From positions 190,519-254,518 of the forward strand of contig JBMHCX010000007.1 in the NCBI GenBank assembly GCA_049889695.1: a DNA stretch of 64,000 bases. Direction: 5' to 3'. The notes beneath the pieces were generated by a model. It saw nothing but the letters and a program-made list of their open reading frames with translations. It did no database searches and was not told the DNA's origin. Position 1 is the first letter of the stretch, and each line of letters begins with the position of its first letter. The position numbers and the translations under genes are program-made. Below are positions 1 to 8,398 of the stretch, piece after piece. The DNA is from WTJH01 sp049889695 (GTDB lineage Bacteria > Bacteroidota > Bacteroidia > Flavobacteriales > Flavobacteriaceae).

Positions 1-723
1 TTTTCTGTAGCAGCACATGAAATATTGCCTAGAGGAATGGTTTTTACACCCGATGGTTTAAAAATGCTCATCTTAGGGGAGACGAATGATACGATAATAG
101 AATTCAATTTGGGTTCCGCTTGGGATGTATCAACAGCGGTCTATGCTGGAGTGATGGAAGAGTTTTCTGTTGCTACACAAGAGACACTTCCTACTGATTT
201 GGTTTTTTCTCCCGATGGAGCAAAGCTGTATGTAGTGGGTCGTGGCATGGATTATGTGGTGGAATATGATATCACGGTTCCCTATTATCCCGAAACGACT
301 GCAAATATGGGGGCGATAGACAACAGTAATCCCCTGGAAATTACTCTTTTGTTTGGGGAAACCTTTGCCAAGGCCGATAGCAGCACCTTAGACATCGGCG
401 CAGATGTGATCGTGGGTAATGTCCCGCCCGGACTTACGCCTGTACTGACCATAACTGACAGCCAAACAATAGCTACTCTCACTTTTGCTGGCCAAGCAGA
501 GGGTCACCAAAACATAAACGATGTCAGCCAAATCACGTTTCAGTTTATGGACTCCGCCTTTAGTAGCGCTTCGGCCGCTACAGTCGAGAATGCAGGGAGT
601 GGAACCCCGCATACGATAGAAGTAGATATCGACTTTCGAGACAATGCCAACAGTGACTTCAACCTTATGCGGCATGGCCAATATTTCTTTAACGGGGAAC
701 GGAGGACCATTAAATTTGAATGA
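1..723 (+). CDS. C-terminal part of a secreted beta-propeller-like protein (5' end outside window)
   Basis: The reading frame is open from base 1, so the gene is truncated by the window edge; the ATG at 25 is internal. Two copies of a 54-residue repeat are visible, each opening with FSVA and carrying a (F/V)xPDGxK(L/M) core followed by WDV-type or EYD-type strands, as in propeller repeats of exported Bacteroidota proteins. The second half (from about base 270) has no repeat and looks like a beta-rich Ig-like domain. I see no type IX sorting domain at the C-terminus, which ends in IKFE. Function unknown; location on the surface or outside the cell is inferred from the repeat type only. Confidence 0.7.
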   Translation, partial: FSVAAHEILPRGMVFTPDGLKMLILGETNDTIIEFNLGSAWDVSTAVYAGVMEEFSVATQETLPTDLVFSPDGAKLYVVGRGMDYVVEYDITVPYYPETTANMGAIDNSNPLEITLLFGETFAKADSSTLDIGADVIVGNVPPGLTPVLTITDSQTIATLTFAGQAEGHQNINDVSQITFQFMDSAFSSASAATVENAGSGTPHTIEVDIDFRDNANSDFNLMRHGQYFFNGERRTIKFE

Positions 724-777
724 TCCTAGCCAGTGCAAAACGAAGTGTTGCGCTTTAAGCTTCAGGTCTAGGATTTT
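723..777 (+). terminator. Nested hairpin after the propeller-like gene, possible terminator
   Basis: An outer 7-bp stem (723-729 with 768-774) encloses an inner near-perfect 10-bp stem with a GAA loop (around 732-755). Only four T follow, so this is a weak intrinsic terminator at best. It starts at the stop codon of the upstream gene. Confidence 0.4.
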
Positions 778-807
778 AGAAAAAACCTCAATGTATTGCC
801 CCGATTT

Positions 808-1089
808 TTAGACTGCTTTTTTGAGGACTTCTTGTGGCTTCTCCAATAAAAAAGAAATCTCTAACTGTGATGAGGATTTGGAAAAGGTTTTTAACGATTC
901 CCGAGCCGTTTCTAACTCTTTTAATTTTTTTTGATAGTGGCTAGTATCTACTCGATGGTCACCTACCCATTCCGATAAGTGCTCTACTTTTAGCATACGG
1001 ATACTTTCCTCTATCCATTTTAAAGCAAGGACTTTATTGTTTTCTGCACTTAAACCTAGATTGTCAAAAGCTATTTTCTGAATTTCCAT
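808..1089 (-). CDS. Small hypothetical protein, 93 aa
   Basis: I do not recognise this protein. It is hydrophilic, has no signal peptide or membrane segment, and is largely predicted helical, with charged stretches such as KKLKELETARESLK that could form a short coiled coil. It is transcribed divergently from the LysR gene at 1175, and both genes have a TAnnTTTG box in the 85-bp gap. That arrangement makes it a plausible target of the regulator, by the usual LysR pattern of controlling the divergent neighbour; this is inference only. Confidence 0.7.
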   Translation of the reverse strand: MEIQKIAFDNLGLSAENNKVLALKWIEESIRMLKVEHLSEWVGDHRVDTSHYQKKLKELETARESLKTFSKSSSQLEISFLLEKPQEVLKKAV

Positions 1090-1108
1090 AATGATGTTTT
1101 TATAGAAG

Positions 1109-1116
1109 CAAATGTA
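1109..1116 (-). promoter_or_regulatory. -7 box TACATTTG for the 808-1089 gene
   Basis: The minus strand reads TACATTTG, an exact fit to the Bacteroidota consensus TAnnTTTG, 19 nt upstream of the ATG at 1089. No clear TTTG box lies at the -33 position. Confidence 0.45.
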
Positions 1117-1143
1117 GAGTTTAATTACATTGTATAATATTTA

Positions 1144-1151
1144 TATATTTG
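1144..1151 (+). promoter_or_regulatory. -7 box TATATTTG for the LysR gene
   Basis: Exact TAnnTTTG match 23 nt upstream of the LysR start codon. The surrounding 1130-1175 stretch is extremely AT-rich with several TATA-like inverted motifs, a suitable place for LysR autoregulatory binding (T-N11-A type), which I cannot pinpoint. Confidence 0.45.
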
Positions 1152-1174
1152 ATCTATAGTATAAATATATATTT

Positions 1175-2071
1175 ATGAATTATACTTTGAATCAACTACG
1201 AGTTTTTCATAAAATTGTAGAAACTAAAAGTATTACACGAGCTGCCGAGCAGTTATTTATGTCTCAGCCAGCGGTCTCCATACAGCTAAAAAATTTCCAA
1301 TCGCAATTCGATATACCGTTGACTGAACCCAAGGGGAGAGAAATACAGATTACAGATTTTGGGATTGAAATTGCTTCGATTACCGAAAGAGCTTTGGATG
1401 AACTCTTAAATCTCCAATACAAAACAAAGGAGTATAAAGGAATCGTTCGGGGTAAACTCCGCATTGCATCTGCCTCTACGGGGAAATATGTAATTCCTTT
1501 TTTTTTGACCGATTTTCTCCGTCAATATCCAGGTATTGATTTGGTTTTAGATGTCACGAACAAAACTCAAGTCATTAGTGCATTAAAAAATAAATCAATT
1601 GATTTTGCTATTATCTCTGTTTTACCGGAAAACGTAGATGTCCAAGAAGAACTTTTAATTGAAAACAAATTGTACTTGTTCACCAATTCATCGGAGGACA
1701 TTGCACAGAAATCATTGATTTTTAGAGAAAAGGGTTCAGCAACGCGTGCAGAGATGGAATCTTTTTACCAACAGACGGAAGCCAGTCAGTTCAACAGGAT
1801 TGAATTAACGTCCAATGAAGCGGTGAAACAGGCGGTGATTGCAGGGATTGGGAATTCTATCCTACCATTGATTGGGATTAAAAATGAACTATTAAATAAT
1901 ACCCTAAAAATCTTACCACAAACGGGACTCCCCATCATTACTCAGTGGAGAGCTGTCTGGTTAAAAGAGAGAAATCTTTCGCCTGTTGCTCAGGCCTATC
2001 TTCAATACCTCACAGCAAACAAGCAAAAGATTCTTCAAAACCATTTTGAATGGTACCTCAATCGAAAATAG
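1175..2071 (+). CDS. LysR-family transcriptional regulator
   Basis: The 298-aa length is typical of the family. Residues 1-60 form the winged helix-turn-helix with the characteristic AAEQLFMSQPAVSIQLKN pattern; residues about 90-290 are the periplasmic-binding-protein-like effector domain. The effector half looks most like the CbbR/CysB-type branch, but no ligand can be assigned. The ATG at 1175 places the HTH at the usual position. It is divergent from a 93-aa gene and convergent with the beta-glucosidase gene, so no metabolic target is obvious from context. Confidence 0.9.
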   Translation: MNYTLNQLRVFHKIVETKSITRAAEQLFMSQPAVSIQLKNFQSQFDIPLTEPKGREIQITDFGIEIASITERALDELLNLQYKTKEYKGIVRGKLRIASASTGKYVIPFFLTDFLRQYPGIDLVLDVTNKTQVISALKNKSIDFAIISVLPENVDVQEELLIENKLYLFTNSSEDIAQKSLIFREKGSATRAEMESFYQQTEASQFNRIELTSNEAVKQAVIAGIGNSILPLIGIKNELLNNTLKILPQTGLPIITQWRAVWLKERNLSPVAQAYLQYLTANKQKILQNHFEWYLNRK

Positions 2072-2099
2072 AAGCAACATCCGAATCTAGAACAGCCGT

Positions 2100-4379
2100 C
2101 TAGTTGTTGGCTAGAAGCTCAAACTGAGCAGTTCTTTTGGTGGTCGAGTCTTTACCGATAAAGACAGAGAACGCTCCAGGCTCTGCTGCCCATTTTCCTT
2201 CTCCGTTGTAGAAAGCCAGCGTCGATTCATCGATCGTAAAGACGATCGTTTTGGTCTCTCCAGCTTTAAGCTCCACCAGTTCAAAACCTTTTAGTTCTCT
2301 TACAGGTCTGGTAGCCGAGGCATAATGATCTTTCAAGTAGAGCTGTACAATTTCTTTTCCCGTTCGCTTGCCGGTATTGGTCAAGTCTATTTCTGCAGTG
2401 ATTTTTCCGCCTTTAGAGACCTTATTACTGCTTAAGCGAATGTTAGAATACTCAAAAGAGGTATAGCTGAGTCCGTACCCAAAAGGGTAGAGGGGACTGT
2501 TTTTTTCATCGATATAATGCGACCAAAAAACACTGCCGGCATCTTCACCATCGGCTCCGGGGCGGCCGGTGTTTTTGTGGTTGTAATAAAGGGGTACTTG
2601 CCCGACAGCTCTAGGAAAGCTCATGGGGAGTTTTCCACTAGGGTTGTAGTCGCCATAAAGTACTTGCGCAATTGCATGACCGCTTTGACTTCCCAATTGC
2701 CACGCTTCTACGATAGCCGGAAGATTTTCATCGGCCCAATTGAGAATTAACGGGCGACCATTCATAACAACTAAAACAATATTACTGTTTACAGCAGCAA
2801 CTTTCTCTAGCAATTCTTGTTGTAAACCAGGTAGGTCTAATTGTGCACGGCTTCTTGCCTCACCCGATTGGAATCCATATTCCCCGAGGACCATCACGAC
2901 AACATCTGCCCCTTTGGCTACAGCTACGGCTTCGTCCATGCCGCTGCGATCGTTTTCGTTGATCGATACTTCCTCGTGGAAGCCAGCAGGGACTTTATTG
3001 ATGAGTTGAACTCCCTGGGCATGAGTAATCTTGTTACCACTATAGGCTTGCATCCCTTCGAGAACGGAAATGGCGGAGAAATTTTCTGCCGCAATTCGCC
3101 AGTTTCCGAGTGGGCTATTTTTATCGGCTGCTAAGGGCCCAATAAGGGCAATTTTCTGCCCTTTCTTTTGCAGGGGAAGCATGTCGTTTTCATTTTTCAA
3201 TAAAACGATCGACTTTTTAGCCATGTCTAAAACCCCATCGACAATTTCTTGAGATCCCGTAACTTCTTTTTCACGCGTTTCATCGCAATAGCGGTAAGGA
3301 TCATCGAATAATCCCAATTCAAATTTTACGCGCAGTATACGGCGAACGGCATCATCGATTTGGGCTTGTGTAACTTTACCTTCTCGAAGAAGTTCTTCGG
3401 CATGGTCCAGATAAATGTAAGACTCCATGTCCATATCTGATCCTCCATTAAGGGCCAATTCCCCCGCGTGTTTGCGGTCACGAGCAAAACCGTGATCCAT
3501 CATTTCTCGAAGCGATCCCCAGTCGGAAACTACAAAACCATCGAAATTCCAGTCCCCTTTTAGGATATTTCTTTGCAGGTATTTGTCGGCCGTTGCAGGG
3601 ATTCCGTTCAGGTCATTGAAGGAATTCATGAATGTGCGAACACCGGCATCGGCAGCTGCTTTAAACGGTGGTAGGACAATATTGTGTAAGGTGTTTAAAC
3701 CAATATCTACAGTATTGTAGTCACGGCCAGCTTCTGCAAAGCCATAAGCGGCAAAATGTTTTGCACAGGCTGCCAGCGTATGGGGCGAACTGAGATCTTC
3801 CCCTTGGAATCCTTTCACTCGAGCGGCAGCGACCAGACTACCTAAATAAGGGTCTTCACCAGCTCCTTCCATGACTCGTCCCCAACGGGCATCCCGACTG
3901 ACGTCGACCATGGGGGCAAAAGTCCAGTTGATTCCTGCGGCGGTGGCTTCTTTGGCACCTAGGGCAGCAGACTTCTGAATAGCACTGAGATCCCAACTAG
4001 CCGCTTCAGCTAGGGGGATGGGACTAATGGTTTTATATCCGTGGATTAGATCGAAACCTATGATGAGCGGTATGCCTAGTCGACTTTTTTCGACGGCCAT
4101 TCGCTGGACCTCACGGACCTCCTTAACCCCTCTGACATTGAGCATAGATCCTACTCGCCCGCTGGTCAGATTATTGTATTTATCTGAAGATTCACCAGAT
4201 TTAGGGGGTGGTCCTGTAACGTTCCAAAATCCGTTGTATTGATTCATCTGTCCCACTTTTTCGGCCAGAGTCATCTTGTTTAATAGGGCTTCAACTTTTT
4301 CCTCAATAGATGCGTCTTTGGTTTGTGCAGTTAGCATACAACTAAATACGACCAACACACCTCCTAAATACTTCTTCAT
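2100..4379 (-). CDS. bglX: Periplasmic beta-glucosidase, glycoside hydrolase family 3
   Basis: The 759-aa protein has an N-terminal signal peptide (residues 1-19, ending in TAQ). The GH3 N-terminal TIM barrel spans about 25-350, with the KHFAAYG motif near 207 and the nucleophile Asp near 286 in VVSDWGS. A GH3 C-terminal alpha/beta sandwich (about 390-610) and a fibronectin-III-like tail (about 665-750) follow, giving the BglX layout. The enzyme hydrolyses terminal beta-linked glucose from short oligosaccharides in the periplasm. It stands alone, not in a SusCD locus; the next gene on the same strand is a decarboxylase 74 bp upstream. Exact linkage preference cannot be read from sequence. Confidence 0.93.
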   Translation of the reverse strand: MKKYLGGVLVVFSCMLTAQTKDASIEEKVEALLNKMTLAEKVGQMNQYNGFWNVTGPPPKSGESSDKYNNLTSGRVGSMLNVRGVKEVREVQRMAVEKSRLGIPLIIGFDLIHGYKTISPIPLAEAASWDLSAIQKSAALGAKEATAAGINWTFAPMVDVSRDARWGRVMEGAGEDPYLGSLVAAARVKGFQGEDLSSPHTLAACAKHFAAYGFAEAGRDYNTVDIGLNTLHNIVLPPFKAAADAGVRTFMNSFNDLNGIPATADKYLQRNILKGDWNFDGFVVSDWGSLREMMDHGFARDRKHAGELALNGGSDMDMESYIYLDHAEELLREGKVTQAQIDDAVRRILRVKFELGLFDDPYRYCDETREKEVTGSQEIVDGVLDMAKKSIVLLKNENDMLPLQKKGQKIALIGPLAADKNSPLGNWRIAAENFSAISVLEGMQAYSGNKITHAQGVQLINKVPAGFHEEVSINENDRSGMDEAVAVAKGADVVVMVLGEYGFQSGEARSRAQLDLPGLQQELLEKVAAVNSNIVLVVMNGRPLILNWADENLPAIVEAWQLGSQSGHAIAQVLYGDYNPSGKLPMSFPRAVGQVPLYYNHKNTGRPGADGEDAGSVFWSHYIDEKNSPLYPFGYGLSYTSFEYSNIRLSSNKVSKGGKITAEIDLTNTGKRTGKEIVQLYLKDHYASATRPVRELKGFELVELKAGETKTIVFTIDESTLAFYNGEGKWAAEPGAFSVFIGKDSTTKRTAQFELLANN

Positions 4380-4453
4380 GTGTCGTTTAAATTTTAAGTT
4401 GCCTAATTTAACTTTTTTGCGCGAAGCTTGCAGTCATGGACCACGCTTTTTAG

Positions 4454-5896
4454 CTATGAGGACCGTTTTTTGTATTTTTTGTAGACTTCTGCCGCTATTT
4501 TTTTTATTTCCTCAATAAGGCCGAGTAAATGCGACATTTGGGTGTGAGGATTCATCAGTACAATCCTCAAATAGCGTCGACCATTGAGCATACACGAAGT
4601 GATGTAATAGTTGTGATTATTGATGATTTTATAGCGCAATTTTTTTTGAAAGTCGTCGCTAGCGTCGAGGGCGATGTAGCGGAAACAGAGGATATTACTT
4701 TGCGGTACATATGGTGTTTCAAAGGCACTATCTGTTATCAGGTGGGAATAGAATTGATGCGTCAGCGCAAAACTGCGATCTACATATGTTCCAATAGCGG
4801 CTTCTCCCTCTAGGGCGAAGGCCCAGAAAAGTTTCGTGCCTAAGGCCGATTTTGTACACTCAATTGTGTAGGGCATGGAGTCCATACCAACGACTTCGTC
4901 GTCGTGAAAAACATAGGAGCCTTTTTGTTGAAAGGCTTTTGCTTGATAGATAAAATCGTTGAATAATACGGCAGTACAAAGAGCGGGAACTCGCATCATT
5001 TTATGGGCATCCCAAATGATGGAAGTTGCCTTTTCGACCCCTTTTAGTAGATGTTTACTTTTTTCGCCAGCCAGCGCTGCTGCGCCATGGGCTCCATCGA
5101 TGTGAAACCAGAGTTGATGTTTTAGGCAAAAATCACCAATGGTATCGATCGGATCGAAAAGACCAGTAGAAGTGGCACAGGCATTGGCCACCACGCACAT
5201 CACTTTTTTGTTTTCGGCGCGTAGTTTTTCATAGATAGGTGCCAACTGACGGGTGTCCATGACTTCGTTCGCATCTACGGGAACAGGGATAAAAGCTTCC
5301 GCACCCATCCCCAACAAAGACAAGGCACGAGCAATAGAGTAGTGGGCAGATGCAGCTCCCAGAACGACGAGGTTTTCTGGATTGCCTTTCTGCCAAGCTT
5401 CCGGGGCCGCGTGCGCCCTTGCAGCGGCTAGCGCTGTAAGATTGGCAACCGATCCGCCATGGGTGAGCAGACCACTGGCTCTTCCTGGTTCGAATTTGAA
5501 GTTGTAATAGTCCTGATCTTCGAGCCAACCGACTTTATCTAGCATCCAGTTGATCATAAACCCTTCTAAGGTTCCCCCGGCCGGTCCCATTTCGTATAAT
5601 GAACTAGGGTTGTTGATGGATCCATGGATGAGTTCTGGAATACCCGAAAGTTCCTGCGGCACCGCCACTTGATGTCCCATATAATGTGGATGACTCAAAT
5701 GGTTGGTATGTTCTAAATAGGTGGCCGTGAAATCTAACAGATCGCTTTGATTTTGAAAACCATGTCGAAAGCGCTCTTTTAATTGGAGTTCCTCAGCAAT
5801 TACATCAGGGGATTGTTGATTGAGAACAACCGATTTTTCTGCTTTGCTTTGTTGAATATAGTTTTCCAATTGAGCGCCTACCTCAGCAATACTCAT
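4454..5896 (-). CDS. Pyridoxal-dependent decarboxylase (group II, aromatic/glutamate/diaminobutyrate type)
   Basis: The 480-aa protein belongs to the PF00282 family: the HPHYMGHQ substrate-site motif lies near residue 75, HIDGAHG near 265, and the PLP-binding lysine is in DAHKMM near 302. The frame is open upstream to 6016, but that extension would run through a strong intrinsic terminator at 5988-6022, so the ATG at 5896 (protein MSIAEVGAQ) is the better start. It removes the alpha-carboxyl group of an amino acid; which one (glutamate, diaminobutyrate or an aromatic) cannot be decided from the sequence. No clear operon partner is present. Confidence 0.88.
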   Translation of the reverse strand: MSIAEVGAQLENYIQQSKAEKSVVLNQQSPDVIAEELQLKERFRHGFQNQSDLLDFTATYLEHTNHLSHPHYMGHQVAVPQELSGIPELIHGSINNPSSLYEMGPAGGTLEGFMINWMLDKVGWLEDQDYYNFKFEPGRASGLLTHGGSVANLTALAAARAHAAPEAWQKGNPENLVVLGAASAHYSIARALSLLGMGAEAFIPVPVDANEVMDTRQLAPIYEKLRAENKKVMCVVANACATSTGLFDPIDTIGDFCLKHQLWFHIDGAHGAAALAGEKSKHLLKGVEKATSIIWDAHKMMRVPALCTAVLFNDFIYQAKAFQQKGSYVFHDDEVVGMDSMPYTIECTKSALGTKLFWAFALEGEAAIGTYVDRSFALTHQFYSHLITDSAFETPYVPQSNILCFRYIALDASDDFQKKLRYKIINNHNYYITSCMLNGRRYLRIVLMNPHTQMSHLLGLIEEIKKIAAEVYKKYKKRSS

Positions 5897-5987
5897 ATGC
5901 TTTTTTATTTTCAAAAATAGCGGTAAAAAATGAATGCAAGCTGAATAATTGGAACTCCCATGGGTTGGAGTAGAATCGAATTGGGAC

Positions 5988-6022
5988 AAAAAAAATCGCG
6001 AATGGAGATCCTCCATTCGCGA
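5988..6022 (-). terminator. Strong intrinsic terminator after the 49-aa lipoprotein gene
   Basis: A perfect 12-bp stem (5996-6007 with 6011-6022) with a 3-nt loop is followed on the minus strand by eight T. It sits 5 bp after the stop codon of the small lipoprotein gene and separates it from the decarboxylase gene. Confidence 0.85.
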
Positions 6023-6027
6023 TAAGA

Positions 6028-6177
6028 TTAGCGATTGCGTTTAGCAGAATACTTATTCGAGCCTGTATCCGGAGGAAGCTGCTGAGTTTTCCCAGGGGGC
6101 TTCTTCTGCGCAGGCCTGATAGATCCACACGAAACGGCAAACATTCCTAAAAGTAGAATGGCAACAATCTTCTTCAT
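6028..6177 (-). CDS. Very small lipoprotein, 49 aa
   Basis: The ORF starts at ATG 6177 and encodes a lysine-led hydrophobic signal (MKKIVAILLLGMFAV) followed by a lipobox-like SCGS, so the mature peptide would be a roughly 33-residue lipid-anchored tail rich in Pro, Gln and Lys and ending KRNR. A perfect intrinsic terminator follows the stop codon within 6 bp, which supports a real transcript. Small proline/lysine-rich lipoproteins of this kind are common in flavobacteria and have no known function. Ten bp upstream lies a second mini-ORF on the same strand. Confidence 0.6.
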   Translation of the reverse strand: MKKIVAILLLGMFAVSCGSIRPAQKKPPGKTQQLPPDTGSNKYSAKRNR

Positions 6178-6187
6178 GATCGTTCAA

Positions 6188-6316
6188 TTAAATGTTGTCT
6201 TTGGCTAAATGGGCTGAAATTTCCTGTAAGAGACGGTTTTGTTCTCGTAGGAGATCGAGCATTTCTCGGTCGGTAACTTTTTGCTCGATGGTGCGTGTTT
6301 TGTTATAATACTTCAT
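6188..6316 (-). CDS. Very small helical protein, 42 aa
   Basis: ATG at 6316, stop at 6188. The protein is charged and probably one long helix (repeated Leu at coiled-coil spacing in LDLLREQNRLLQEI). No signal peptide. It lies 10 bp upstream of the small lipoprotein gene, so the two are probably co-transcribed and would share the terminator at 5988-6022. A large inverted repeat (6332-6373) lies just upstream. I do not recognise a family. Confidence 0.5.
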   Translation of the reverse strand: MKYYNKTRTIEQKVTDREMLDLLREQNRLLQEISAHLAKDNI

Positions 6317-6331
6317 AAAAAATCTAGTTTT

Positions 6332-6373
6332 CTAAGACAAAATCTTAAATGAACAACATAAATTTTGTCTTAG
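6332..6373. promoter_or_regulatory. 12-bp perfect inverted repeat upstream of the mini-ORF pair
   Basis: Arms 6332-6343 and 6362-6373 are perfectly complementary; allowing one bulged C the stem extends 3 bp further, leaving an 11-nt loop. It lies 16 bp before the start codon of the 42-aa ORF, so it could be an operator or a leader hairpin. Confidence 0.5.
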
Positions 6374-6579
6374 CGATAAAACTTATGTAACGATTTTTCC
6401 GGATGCGTTCTCTCCACCCGCGACTTTATTATAAAACCCAGTCCACACGGGTTATTATAAATTTAATAAATCCTGAAACTAATCCAAAATTTGCTTAAAA
6501 AAAGTGTCCTTGGCGATTCGCTTCTAAAGAGAATTTTTCGACCGATGAATTGAAAATACTGTGGTGTTAAGGCGGCTAT
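6374..6579. other. Non-coding gap with weak hairpins
   Basis: No convincing ORF. Around 6428-6458 an AACCC/GGGTT stem flanked by TTATTATA-type repeats could be a weak terminator for the ABC operon transcribed towards it from the right. Nothing else is recognised. Confidence 0.4.
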
Positions 6580-7059
6580 TTATCGATCATCTAACTTCCC
6601 TGTGGCTTCGTTTAAGATATAATTGAAATGATCACCGTCTGAATCGTTTAATTCTAAGATACCGGTGATGGTTACAATCTGATCGGTGACAAACGATGGT
6701 TTTTCGATAAAATTAATCTCAACGACAGATTCTGGACCAGCTGCTCCACAGTAAAAACAGGAAGACATAGGGTTACGCGAGACTAATAACAGTTCGCCAT
6801 CTCCAGCAATATTTAGAAAAAACCCGGTAATACTTATTTTTTGTCCTGCATAGGATTTTATTTTTTCCCCAAAAAGCGCTTTTAGAAAATAGACTTCTTC
6901 AGTTTCGTTGTATTCGAACTCAAAGTCTACATCCGACAGGGTATCCCATCCTAACTTGATGTTTGAAGCATCCGCCAATTGCTCATAAGCGGCATCCGAT
7001 TGGGCATATACCCCGTGAAAGAAAGTGAACAGTAATAGAAAAAGTGTGTGTCTATTCAT
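6580..7059 (-). CDS. Exported small protein of the ABC operon, possibly OB-fold (DUF3299-like)
   Basis: The 159-aa protein has a clear signal peptide (residues 1-20, ending in YAQ). The mature part is beta-rich: a strand reading GQKISITGFFL, then LLLVSRNP and a CFYCG cysteine pair, then VVEINF and VTITGILELN. This order (GY-type strand, LL(V) strand, cysteine before a valine strand) resembles the DUF3299/OB-like exported proteins found next to MacB-like ABC transporters, but the match is by eye only. It overlaps the permease gene by 8 bp and is the last gene of the operon. The two cysteines could bind a metal or form a disulfide. Confidence 0.7.
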   Translation of the reverse strand: MNRHTLFLLLFTFFHGVYAQSDAAYEQLADASNIKLGWDTLSDVDFEFEYNETEEVYFLKALFGEKIKSYAGQKISITGFFLNIAGDGELLLVSRNPMSSCFYCGAAGPESVVEINFIEKPSFVTDQIVTITGILELNDSDGDHFNYILNEATGKLDDR

Positions 7060-8398
7060 CGGACAATGTTTTTGATATGTTTAAATTAAACAAAGAAGTC
7101 GAGGCAATACAGGTCGCAACGAAAGCAATGAGAAGGGTCGCAATGAAAAGCTGAAGATCAATCATTTGTGGGCCTTTAATTTCCAAGCTATATCCGAAAC
7201 TTGACTCCAATTGTGCAGAGGCCAAAAATAGCGATATACGGCCAAAAAGCCAACCGAGTGTATAGCCAATAACGGTCAGGAAAAGTCCTTCCAGCAAAAC
7301 GATATAGAGCAGTTTTTTTGTCGCTAGGCCATAGGTGCGAAGCAATGCTAGTTCCTGTCTTCTTTCGCGAATGGCCCGAGCAAGGCTCAGCAGTATACTT
7401 AAGCCAGAGACGAATAATACCGCAAGAGCGATACTGTTTACCGTTTTTACCCCAACCCCTAGGAAACTTTCCAGTCGTTGTATCTCAAGTCTTGGAAGAG
7501 CTGCTTGCATATTCGTTTTTTCGTTAATGAATCGGGGAAGTTGCACCAACCCAAGAGGATTTTTAAACTTCACCAGCAATGCAGTGATTTCTCGATCGAT
7601 AGCTGGGTGTTCTTCGGCTGAATGATCGTGGTGTTCGTCTGTTTCATGTTCATGTTCCTTTTCATGTCCGTGTTCATGATCGTCTTCATGATGGTCCCCA
7701 TCTTCATGTGCATGATCTTCATGTGTCTGATGCGCTTGCTCTGTCGTATCCCTGTTTTTTGTTTTGCTTTCTGTTTTGCCATGGTCGTGTGAATCCCATA
7801 TGCTCTCCATATTCGAGAGTAATAACTGGTCGGCTACGGTAGCAGTAGGGGCTAATATTCCAACGACTTTAAATTGATTTTCTTCGTGCACATCGGTCGT
7901 CGATGCAATAAGGCCATGCGAACTGTAAAAGCTATCCCCAATTTTTAGGTTCAGTTTTTTTGCGACGGTATGCCCAGCCACAATCTCGAAGGTTTGTTGA
8001 AAATGTCGCCCCTCTTTTAATTGCGTCTGGTAGGTTTGAAAAAAAACCTCTTCTGTCCCTACGATTCTAAAGCCTTTGTAATTGTCGCCATAACAAAGGG
8101 GTATTGCCTGTAGAATAAAGGGGTGTTTTTGAATTTTCTGTGCCTCGCTCAGCGGAATATTTCCGGTTGGAGAATCGATGTGTAAGACTGAAGAGAGGAC
8201 CAATTGCAGGGGACTACCCTTTGCACCGATGACCATGTCTACTGGGGCGATGTTTTTTTCTAATTGACCATTGATTTGTTGACTCAGCTGGAGGATAAAC
8301 GTCACCAGAGAAATACTCAATACCAATAGCAGGATATTGAAGAGTAAACTCATCGGTTTGGCAATCATGTTTCGAAAAGCTAAATATTCTAATCTCAT
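7052..8398 (-). CDS. FtsX/MacB-like ABC transporter permease with histidine-rich periplasmic loop
   Basis: The 448-aa protein has one N-terminal membrane segment (about 17-38), a long periplasmic domain, and three C-terminal segments (about 318-340, 365-390, 415-437): the MacB/LolC topology. The periplasmic domain contains a strongly His/Asp/Glu-rich stretch at residues 204-264 with 17 histidines, which is not a normal part of the fold and suggests binding of Zn2+, Ni2+ or Cu2+. It overlaps the ATPase gene by 4 bp (translational coupling). MacB-type machines do not import across the membrane; they use ATP to drive periplasmic or outer-membrane events. Confidence 0.88.
   Translation of the reverse strand: MRLEYLAFRNMIAKPMSLLFNILLLVLSISLVTFILQLSQQINGQLEKNIAPVDMVIGAKGSPLQLVLSSVLHIDSPTGNIPLSEAQKIQKHPFILQAIPLCYGDNYKGFRIVGTEEVFFQTYQTQLKEGRHFQQTFEIVAGHTVAKKLNLKIGDSFYSSHGLIASTTDVHEENQFKVVGILAPTATVADQLLLSNMESIWDSHDHGKTESKTKNRDTTEQAHQTHEDHAHEDGDHHEDDHEHGHEKEHEHETDEHHDHSAEEHPAIDREITALLVKFKNPLGLVQLPRFINEKTNMQAALPRLEIQRLESFLGVGVKTVNSIALAVLFVSGLSILLSLARAIRERRQELALLRTYGLATKKLLYIVLLEGLFLTVIGYTLGWLFGRISLFLASAQLESSFGYSLEIKGPQMIDLQLFIATLLIAFVATCIASTSLFNLNISKTLSDE

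Noticed and set aside
388..738. Minus-strand open frame of 116 codons opposite the first gene
   Set aside because: Antisense shadow of a frame with clear repeat structure; no family features.
5897..6016. In-frame 40-codon N-terminal extension of the PLP decarboxylase
   Set aside because: It runs through a perfect intrinsic terminator (5988-6022), and the family's N-terminus begins near MSIAEV.
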